Shown piece after piece: positions 1 through 5,583 of a DNA stretch of 9,571 bases. The position numbers were made by a program, and so were the translations under genes. Position 1 is the stretch's first letter; each line of letters starts with the position of its first letter. Source of the stretch: Actinomycetota bacterium (GTDB lineage Bacteria > Actinomycetota > Actinomycetes > Nanopelagicales > Nanopelagicaceae); contig WLHW01000048.1 in the NCBI GenBank assembly GCA_009702525.1, forward strand, positions 1 through 9,571. The letters are read 5' to 3'. The notes under the pieces are model-generated. The model saw nothing but the letters and a program-made list of their open reading frames with translations. It was not told the origin of the DNA and did no database searches.

Positions 1-139
1 GCGAATTCGGCCCTGCCCAAGCAATGACTCCATCTTCAATCAGTAGAGCTGCCTCTTTGATTAAACCCAACTTTGTTCCATCATGGCTTGGGTCATTTGT
101 AACTAACTGACCAATGTTGGTAATTAAGGTACTTGTCAT
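1..139 (-). CDS. hutI: Imidazolonepropionase HutI, N-terminal fragment (runs off left edge)
   Basis: The enzyme (EC 3.5.2.7) is a cytosolic metal-dependent amidohydrolase. It opens the ring of 4-imidazolone-5-propanoate to give N-formimidoyl-glutamate, the third step of histidine degradation. Only the first 46 residues are visible, starting at an ATG at 139. They contain the family's N-terminal pattern: a 'LITNIGQLVTNDP' strand, then an 'AALLIEDGVIAWAGP' segment, the small beta-sandwich that precedes the TIM barrel. The metal-binding His residues lie beyond the window, so catalytic competence cannot be judged. The start is 3 nt after the hutU stop, so the two genes are almost certainly co-transcribed. 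No clear Shine-Dalgarno precedes the ATG, so translational coupling to hutU is likely. Other amidohydrolases share this N-terminal fold, but the hutU neighbour makes HutI the best call. Confidence 0.88.
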   Translation of the reverse strand, partial: MTSTLITNIGQLVTNDPSHDGTKLGLIKEAALLIEDGVIAWAGPNS

Positions 140-142
140 GAT

Positions 143-1798
143 CTATTCAATGTCTAACATTGGAACATGCACATGGCGCTCTCGTGCAGTGTCGACAGCT
201 ACGTCATAACCAGCATCGGCATGGCGAATGACTCCCATACCCGGATCATTGGTTAATACGCGCGCTAACTTCTGAGCAGCTAATTTTGTACCATCGGCAA
301 CTGAGACTTGCCCAGCGTGAATTGAGCGACCCATACCAACACCACCACCATGATGAATCGACACCCATGATGCACCCGATGAAATATTGACCATTGCATT
401 TAATAACGGCCAATCGGCAATTGCATCTGATCCATCGATCATCGCTTCGGTTTCGCGATACGGTGATGCAACGGATCCGCAATCTAAATGATCACGGCCA
501 ATAACAATCGGTGCCGATACTTCACCGCGAGCAACTAAATCATTGAACGCTAACCCTGCTTTATCGCGTTCGCCATACCCCAACCAACAGATACGAGCAG
601 GCAGACCTTGAAAAGCAACTTTTTCTTGCGCCATCGTTATCCAACGATGCAGACCTTCATTCTCTGGGAACAAATCAAGTACGGCCTTATCCGTGCGGTA
701 AATATCTTTTGGATCACCAGAGAGTGCCACCCAGCGAAATGGACCTTTTCCTTCGCAGAAAAGCGGGCGAATATAGGCTGGAACGAAGCCTGGGAAGGCG
801 AAAGCACGTGAATATCCACCTTGGCGGGCTTCATCGCGAATCGAATTTCCATAATCAAATACCTCAGCGCCTTTATCCATAAAGCCGACCATGGCTTCAA
901 CATGCTTAGCCATTGATGCTTGGGAACGTTTAGTGAAATCTTCCGGATTATCTTTAGCCATCTGTGCCGCAGTATGAACATCAACACCAACTGGCACATA
1001 TGAAAATGGATCATGAGCCGAAGTCTGATCAGTAACAATGTCTATTGGCACATCCATCGATAGGAGTAGCGGGAAAAGCTCGGCAGCGTTGCCTACTAAA
1101 CCAACTGAAAGTGGGATACCTAAAGACTTAGCTTTAAGTACGCGCTCAACTGCATCGTCAACACTATCGGCGATCTCATCTAGATAACGTGTTTCAATTC
1201 GCTTTTCTAAACGTGATTTATCAATGTCAATAATTAGACACACGCCACCGTTCATGGTTACAGCTAACGGTTGTGCACCACCCATGCCTCCACAACCACC
1301 TGTAAGAGTCAGCGTTCCTTGCAAAGTGCCCTTAAATCGTTTTTGTGCAACTGCCGCAAAAGTTTCATATGTGCCCTGCAAAATTCCTTGGGTGCCGATA
1401 TAGATCCATGAACCGGCAGTCATTTGGCCATACATCGTTAAACCTAAATGCTCTAAGCGGCGAAACTCTGGCCAGTTTGCCCAGTCTCCAACTAGATTTG
1501 AGTTTGCAATTAATACACGCGGTGCCCATTCATGCGTTTGAAAAACTCCAACAGGTTTACCTGATTGCACGAGCAATGTTTCGTCATCTTTCAGATTTGT
1601 CAGACTCTTCACAATTGCATCAAATGATGGCCAGTTACGAGCAGCTTTGCCAGTGCCACCATAGACGACCAGGTTTTCTGGATGTTCGGCTACAGCTGGA
1701 TCTAAATTGTTGTGCAGCATCCGAATCGCTGCCTCTTGAGCCCAGCCTTTCGCCGTCAAATTTGCACCTGTTGCCGCGTGCAGTACACGTGATGTCAT
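143..1798 (-). CDS. hutU: Urocanate hydratase HutU
   Basis: HutU (EC 4.2.1.49) adds water to urocanate to give 4-imidazolone-5-propanoate, the second step of histidine degradation, in the cytosol with tightly bound NAD+. The 551-residue length is normal for the family (about 550-560). Visible family blocks are YGGTGKAARNW (46-56), DDETLLVQSGKPVGVF (71-86), MYGQMTAGSWIYIGTQGI (122-139), the glycine-rich GGMGGAQP near 170-177, and DQTSAHDP (257-264). RICWLG (402-407) holds Cys404, which aligns by context with the active-site Cys410 of the Pseudomonas putida enzyme. GRDHLDCGSVASPYRETEAM follows at 434-453. The ATG start gives the usual short N-terminus before LTAKGW. No Shine-Dalgarno is evident upstream of it. 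It lies 39 nt after the MOSC gene and 3 nt before hutI. The protein appears intact. Confidence 0.97.
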   Translation of the reverse strand: MTSRVLHAATGANLTAKGWAQEAAIRMLHNNLDPAVAEHPENLVVYGGTGKAARNWPSFDAIVKSLTNLKDDETLLVQSGKPVGVFQTHEWAPRVLIANSNLVGDWANWPEFRRLEHLGLTMYGQMTAGSWIYIGTQGILQGTYETFAAVAQKRFKGTLQGTLTLTGGCGGMGGAQPLAVTMNGGVCLIIDIDKSRLEKRIETRYLDEIADSVDDAVERVLKAKSLGIPLSVGLVGNAAELFPLLLSMDVPIDIVTDQTSAHDPFSYVPVGVDVHTAAQMAKDNPEDFTKRSQASMAKHVEAMVGFMDKGAEVFDYGNSIRDEARQGGYSRAFAFPGFVPAYIRPLFCEGKGPFRWVALSGDPKDIYRTDKAVLDLFPENEGLHRWITMAQEKVAFQGLPARICWLGYGERDKAGLAFNDLVARGEVSAPIVIGRDHLDCGSVASPYRETEAMIDGSDAIADWPLLNAMVNISSGASWVSIHHGGGVGMGRSIHAGQVSVADGTKLAAQKLARVLTNDPGMGVIRHADAGYDVAVDTARERHVHVPMLDIE

Positions 1799-1837
1799 GC
1801 GGGTAAGACTATCGGCACTGGATTGGCCTGAAAAGCC

Positions 1838-2464
1838 TTATTTGCAAAGGTTTTGAGCCCATTCGTGATATCCCACAGAAAGCTCTTTTACGGCAGCGAT
1901 TTCGTGAATCTTTGTACGGTCACCATTCTTGGCTGCATATAAATCTGCAATCGTAATTGCATGGTTTGGAACGTGTATTACTGTGATTGAATCTCCAGCG
2001 CTAATTTCACCCTCGTCAATAATACGTAAATACGTTCCAGGCCTTCCGGCCTCCATAAACTCTTTAATCAATGTTGGTCGGTTCCAGAAGCCAGCAAATA
2101 CACGACATGGTATTCGGGGTTGTGAAACTTCCAAGACTGTAGAACCGATGCTCCAGCGCTCACCTACAACGGCTTGGTTAACATCAATTCCACTGGTGGT
2201 TAGATTTTCGCCAAAACGGCCATTGCTAATTGACATCCCTAAATTACTTTCCCACCAGTCAGCATCTTCGCGCGCATAAGCATAAACAGCTTGGTCATAT
2301 CCGCCATGATGTTTTCGATCAGCAATAATGTCATTACCAACGTGGTGATCTTTTAGCTGTATGGGGCCACTCACAGGTCGTTTATCAATTCCGGACTTAG
2401 CTTCATCGCCAGTCCAATCACCTTCGACAATCTTGGTAGCGATGTTAAGCGATATAACTTTCAT
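1838..2464 (-). CDS. MOSC domain-containing protein (YiiM-like)
   Basis: This 208-residue soluble protein has the MOSC fold found in the C-terminus of molybdenum-cofactor sulfurases and in YiiM/YuaD-type proteins. Visible hallmarks are GIDKRPVSGP (25-34), a DRKHHGGYDQAVYAY block (49-63), GRFGENLTTSG (82-92), VGERWSIG (100-107), and EVSQPRIPC (112-120) with the conserved Cys120 that binds the Mo cofactor or persulfide sulfur in relatives. The region around 153-162 (ISAGDSITVI) closes the barrel. A C-terminal tail (about 165-208) resembles the short helical extension of YiiM-like proteins. E. coli YiiM helps detoxify N-hydroxylated bases; whether this one does is unknown. It starts 3 nt after the upstream ATPase gene and 39 nt before hutU, so it is very likely in their transcript although it has no known role in peptide uptake or histidine breakdown. 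No strong ribosome binding site is visible. Confidence 0.9.
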   Translation of the reverse strand: MKVISLNIATKIVEGDWTGDEAKSGIDKRPVSGPIQLKDHHVGNDIIADRKHHGGYDQAVYAYAREDADWWESNLGMSISNGRFGENLTTSGIDVNQAVVGERWSIGSTVLEVSQPRIPCRVFAGFWNRPTLIKEFMEAGRPGTYLRIIDEGEISAGDSITVIHVPNHAITIADLYAAKNGDRTKIHEIAAVKELSVGYHEWAQNLCK

Positions 2465-2467
2465 GAC

Positions 2468-3433
2468 TTACTCTGGGAAGTGGCACGCAACTTGTGAGTT
2501 ACCAATGTGTAATAACTCAGGAACATCAGTGCGGCATTTCTCGGTGGCTTTCCAGCACCGAGTGTTAAAAACACAACCCGATGGTGGATTAACCGGACTA
2601 GGTAAGTCTCCAGATAAAATTATTCTTTCGCGGGTCTTCTCGGTTCGTGGATCAGGTTGTGGAACAGCCGATAACAAGGCCTTGGTATATGGGTGATGCG
2701 GTGCCGCATATAGTGCATTGGTCTCACCAATCTCCATAATCTTGCCTAAATACATCACCGCTACACGATCTGAAATGTGTTGGACAACCGATAAGTTGTG
2801 GGCAATGAAGACCATGCTGATTCCATCTTGCTCTTGCAGGTCTTCGAGTAAGTTAATGACTTGCGCTTGAATCGAGACATCTAAGGCACTCACAGGCTCA
2901 TCGGCGATGATAAATCGAGGCTTTAATGCGATTGCACGTGCGATTCCGATGCGCTGACGCTGTCCACCTGAGAACTCATGTGGGTAACGGTTGTAGTGCT
3001 CGGGATTGAGTCCAACGCGCTCCATTAACGATTGCACAGCAGTTTTTAAACCTTCTTGTGGTTCGATTCCTTGAATCTCAAATGGGGCGGCAATAATTTT
3101 TCCAATTGTCTGGCGAGGATTTAACGCAGTGTACGGATCTTGAAAAATAATCTGCATCTGAGAGCGCAATGGACGCATGGCACCTGATTTAAAATCAGTA
3201 ATATCTTGTCCCTCAAAAAATAATTTACCAGAGGTCGGCTCATTTAACTTTAAAATAGTTCGACCAGCTGTTGTCTTACCACATCCAGATTCGCCAACTA
3301 GACCAAGAGTTTCACCGGCAAGTAAGTCAAAAGATATTCCGTCAACGGCTTTGACTACTTGATGTTTACGTTTTCCACCAACCGGAAAATGCTTTGTTAG
3401 ATTTTGTACGCTAAGAATCACATCTTTACTCAT
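2468..3433 (-). CDS. Peptide ABC transporter ATP-binding protein (OppF/DppF family)
   Basis: One of two cytoplasmic ATPases that power the peptide importer encoded here. In its 321 residues, Walker A is GESGCGKTT (47-55), the Q-loop glutamine is Gln98 in IIFQDP, the ABC signature is FSGGQRQR (154-161), Walker B is FIIADEP (174-180) with catalytic Glu179, and the switch histidine is His212. The C-terminus is the oligopeptide-transporter extension: PHHPYTKALLSAVP (245-258), then a GCVFNTRC motif and four cysteines (287, 293, 300, 317) with the spacing of the cysteine cluster seen in this family. The ATG overlaps the stop of the upstream ATPase gene by 4 nt (ATGA) and has a strong AAAGGAGGT ribosome binding site. 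The FSGGQRQR signature and gene position favour the OppF/DppF role over OppD/DppD. The substrate (di-, oligopeptide or nickel) cannot be told from this subunit. Confidence 0.95.
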   Translation of the reverse strand: MSKDVILSVQNLTKHFPVGGKRKHQVVKAVDGISFDLLAGETLGLVGESGCGKTTAGRTILKLNEPTSGKLFFEGQDITDFKSGAMRPLRSQMQIIFQDPYTALNPRQTIGKIIAAPFEIQGIEPQEGLKTAVQSLMERVGLNPEHYNRYPHEFSGGQRQRIGIARAIALKPRFIIADEPVSALDVSIQAQVINLLEDLQEQDGISMVFIAHNLSVVQHISDRVAVMYLGKIMEIGETNALYAAPHHPYTKALLSAVPQPDPRTEKTRERIILSGDLPSPVNPPSGCVFNTRCWKATEKCRTDVPELLHIGNSQVACHFPE

Positions 3434-4467
3434 GAGCGCACCTCCTTTAGCTCTTTTACAAAGAGCTTGTCACGGACCGCCTCGTCAACGTGACAACGTG
3501 AAAGATGATTGGGATTTGTTCCAAGCAGCTCTGGTCGATTAGTTGCACAAATATCTCCTGCTGCATGGCTTGCGAACTCACATCGTGGAGCAAATGCGCA
3601 GCCTGTAGGCAAGTTAATAAGTGATGGAGGTTGACCAGGAATTGCTTTTAAGCGATCTGAGCCATGCGTTGATATACGCGGTACTGACTTGAGAAGTCCA
3701 AGTGTGTACGGGGCTTTAGGCTTATAGAAAACATCATCTGCTGATCCTTGCTCCACAATACGTCCGCCATACATAACTGAAACTCTGTCGGCGACCTGTG
3801 CAACGACTCCAAGATCGTGAGTGATAAGAAGAATTCCCATATTGAACTCTTTTTGCAAAGATGCGAGCAAAATTAGAATCTGCGCTTGAACCGTCACATC
3901 TAAGGCAGTTGTAGGCTCATCAGCGATTAAAATACGTGGTGAGTTCATAAGCGCCATCGCAATCATTACGCGCTGACGCATGCCCCCTGAAAACTGGTGT
4001 GGGTACTCATCTGCGCGTTGAGCAGGCTCTGAGATACCTACAAGATCCAGCATTTCAATGGCGCGCTGGCGTGCCTCTTTTTTCTTGCCAGGGTTATGAA
4101 CTAAATACCCTTCGGCCAACTGATTGCCAACTCGATAATAAGGGTGAAGTGAGGACATTGGATCTTGGAAAATCATCGCAACAGCTCGTCCACGAAGCAG
4201 GCGAATTTCTTCATCAGTTGCCGTAACAATATCTATGTTGCGATCGCCATCTTTTAATACAATAGAGCCAGATAACTGCGCGGCACCTTTTTTATGTAAG
4301 CCCATTACTGATAAACCTGAGACAGTTTTACCTGAACCCGATTCGCCCACGATTGCTACTGTCTCACCCTCGTTAAGAGTTAATGAAACACCATCGACTG
4401 CTCGAACTAAACCGTCATCAGTCGGAAAGGCAACGTGTAAATCACTTATTTTTAGTAGCTCGGCCAT
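3430..4467 (-). CDS. Peptide ABC transporter ATP-binding protein (OppD/DppD family)
   Basis: The partner ATPase of the importer, 345 residues and cytoplasmic. Walker A is GESGSGKTV (41-49), the Q-loop is Gln101 in MIFQDP, the signature is FSGGMRQR (159-166; the methionine form typical of OppD/DppD), Walker B is ILIADEP (179-185) with Glu184, and the switch histidine is His217. The C-terminal oligopeptide-transporter region includes KAPYTLGLLKSVPR (251-264), PGQPPSL and four cysteines (290, 296, 307, 325), a pattern associated with a [4Fe-4S] cluster in mycobacterial relatives. The short insert DGDRNIDIVTATDEE (73-87) lies between the N-terminal beta strands and the Q-loop, as is common in the family. 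The start overlaps the upstream permease stop by 1 nt (TAATG), so coupled translation is likely. All catalytic motifs are intact. Confidence 0.95.
   Translation of the reverse strand: MAELLKISDLHVAFPTDDGLVRAVDGVSLTLNEGETVAIVGESGSGKTVSGLSVMGLHKKGAAQLSGSIVLKDGDRNIDIVTATDEEIRLLRGRAVAMIFQDPMSSLHPYYRVGNQLAEGYLVHNPGKKKEARQRAIEMLDLVGISEPAQRADEYPHQFSGGMRQRVMIAMALMNSPRILIADEPTTALDVTVQAQILILLASLQKEFNMGILLITHDLGVVAQVADRVSVMYGGRIVEQGSADDVFYKPKAPYTLGLLKSVPRISTHGSDRLKAIPGQPPSLINLPTGCAFAPRCEFASHAAGDICATNRPELLGTNPNHLSRCHVDEAVRDKLFVKELKEVRS
3440..3448 (-). promoter_or_regulatory. Strong ribosome binding site of the OppF/DppF-type ATPase gene
   Basis: The minus strand reads AAAGGAGGT with 6 nt before ATG 3433. 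This near-perfect anti-16S match lies inside the end of the upstream ATPase gene. It contrasts with the weak or absent sites of the MOSC, hutU and hutI genes downstream. Confidence 0.8.
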
Positions 4468-5459
4468 TAGATTCTCACTCGCGGATCCAAGACTGCGTAA
4501 AGCATGTCAATGACGAGGTTCATAATAATTACAACAGCGGCGGCCAAAATAGTTGTTGACAGCACAATGGGTAGATCAAATTCATAGGTTGAGCGAAGAG
4601 TGAGACGACCTAAACCAGGTAAATTAAAAATTGTTTCGGTAATAATTGCGCCACCGATTAGACCAGCAAAATCTAGTCCGGCCAAAGTAATAATGGGTGC
4701 AAAGACAGCGCGCATTGTGTGTTTGAAAAGTACGGTGCGCTCCTTTACCCCTTTTGCGCGGGCGGTACGTATGTAATCCTCACCTAAAGTTTCCAACACT
4801 GCTGCGCGGGTAAATCGCGTGTAAAGAGCGGCATAGGCAATCGCTAACGTGATCCATGGTAAAATAAAGAATTGAAAAAATTTATATGGATTTTCAGTAA
4901 TAGGCGTATAGCCAATTAAAGATAGAGGCACTAGCTTCCATTTGATTGTTACCCAGATTAAAAGAGCCAATCCTGTAACGAAAGTAGGAAGTGACGTACC
5001 TAGAAGCACAAAGACAGAGCCAACTCTGTCGGGCCATTTATTCTTAAATCTCGCAGCAATGATTCCAAGGCTGACGCCCACAATGAGCCAAATTATTAGT
5101 GCACCTAGGGCCAAGCTAACGGTTACAGGAAGTGCTTCGCGCAATAAATCAGTAACGCAAGCATTTTCATTGTAAGAATAACCAAAGGAGGGTGCTGGGC
5201 AGGTAAATGCGGCAGATCCAGTGCCGTAGGAACGCCCTAAAAAGATTCCGCCCAGAAAGAGAAAATATTGAATGTAGAGCGGTTTATCAAAGCCAAGTTT
5301 TATCCGATTAGCGGCAATGATTTGATCCGTACAGTGTTGCCCACATGTAAGTGCAGCTGGGTCAAAAGGTAATAAAGAAAAAATTGCGAAGACCACTGCT
5401 GAAACAACTAGGAGCGTGACTAATGCAAAAAATACTCTTCGGCTAACAAAGTTCAACAT
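4467..5459 (-). CDS. Peptide ABC transporter permease (OppB/DppB family)
   Basis: One of the two membrane subunits forming the peptide channel. Counted from ATG 5459 it has 330 residues. TM1 lies at about 9-30, followed by a long external loop to about residue 107, and further hydrophobic segments near 114-135, 147-171, 195-213, 252-278 and 296-320. The cytoplasmic EAA loop (EDYIRTARAKGVKERTVLFKH, about 227-247) contacts the ATPases, and the ending LDPRVRI is typical. The external loop carries four cysteines (39, 43, 87, 101), a feature I associate with actinobacterial members. Start choice: two GTG codons lie just upstream (5465, 5462), but the ribosome binding site GGAAGGGAG overlaps the first GTG and sits 5 nt before ATG 5459, so the ATG is preferred. 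The upstream gap contains a strong hairpin. The stop overlaps the next gene. Confidence 0.94.
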   Translation of the reverse strand: MLNFVSRRVFFALVTLLVVSAVVFAIFSLLPFDPAALTCGQHCTDQIIAANRIKLGFDKPLYIQYFLFLGGIFLGRSYGTGSAAFTCPAPSFGYSYNENACVTDLLREALPVTVSLALGALIIWLIVGVSLGIIAARFKNKWPDRVGSVFVLLGTSLPTFVTGLALLIWVTIKWKLVPLSLIGYTPITENPYKFFQFFILPWITLAIAYAALYTRFTRAAVLETLGEDYIRTARAKGVKERTVLFKHTMRAVFAPIITLAGLDFAGLIGGAIITETIFNLPGLGRLTLRSTYEFDLPIVLSTTILAAAVVIIMNLVIDMLYAVLDPRVRI

Positions 5460-5464
5460 CACCA

Positions 5465-5473
5465 CTCCCTTCC
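5465..5473 (-). promoter_or_regulatory. Ribosome binding site of the OppB/DppB-type permease gene
   Basis: On the minus strand the sequence reads GGAAGGGAG, then TGGTG, then ATG at 5459. The 5-nt spacing suits the ATG, while a GTG start at 5465 would share its G with the binding site, so this site decides the start. Confidence 0.65.
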
Positions 5474-5497
5474 GAAAGTATTTAGCAGGGTCCTATC

Positions 5498-5547
5498 AAG
5501 TAAATACTCCTGGCGCTCAATCAATCAGCGCCAGGAGTACTTTACTT
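5498..5547 (-). terminator. Strong 20-bp hairpin between binding-protein and permease genes (attenuating terminator or mRNA-stabilising stem)
   Basis: The arms are TACTCCTGGCGCT (5505-5517) and AGCGCCAGGAGTA (5527-5539), a perfect 13-bp stem with a 9-nt loop (5518-5526). It continues after one unpaired base (5540) with 7 more pairs, AAGTAAA (5498-5504) with TTTACTT (5541-5547). In the leftward transcript the base of the stem ends in TTTACTT, only a weak U-run, so full Rho-independent termination is doubtful. Such stems after binding-protein genes commonly raise the level of the binding-protein mRNA relative to the permease and ATPase part, either by partial termination or by blocking 3' exonucleases. 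The position, directly downstream of the binding protein and upstream of the permease, fits that role. Of the roughly 120-nt gap, this is the only strong structure; a weaker TTAAC/GTTAA pair lies near 5555-5575. Confidence 0.7.
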
Positions 5548-5583
5548 CTTACTTCTTAACTATTCTTGTTAAAAAGAGTGAGA

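Noticed and set aside
6..9. Twin-arginine signal in the peptide-binding protein (residues ALRR, near 7310-7323)
   Set aside because: The arginine pair lacks the surrounding Tat consensus (no S/T before and no F-L-K after); an ordinary Sec signal is the better reading.
637..1038. 133-residue open frame within hutU on the same strand
   Set aside because: It is an out-of-frame reading of a strongly conserved enzyme; the translation has no domain features.
1345..1806. 153-residue open frame on the plus strand opposite hutU
   Set aside because: It lies wholly antisense to the conserved N-terminal part of hutU, has a low-complexity composition typical of antisense frames, and shows no recognisable motif.
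1799..1837. Possible terminator hairpin (GGC..GCC) between MOSC and hutU
   Set aside because: Only 3-4 pairs and no T-run; not distinguishable from chance.
2361..2696. 111-residue plus-strand frame spanning the MOSC/ATPase junction
   Set aside because: It is antisense to two well-supported genes with intact motifs, and has no ribosome binding site or family resemblance.
5460..5465. GTG codons at 5465 and 5462 as start of the OppB/DppB-type permease
   Set aside because: The ribosome binding site overlaps or abuts them; ATG 5459 has a workable 5-nt spacing. The difference is only two residues.
5542..5556. Short tandem TTACTTC repeat
   Set aside because: Only about two units, partly explained by the lower stem of the hairpin; not a meaningful repeat array.
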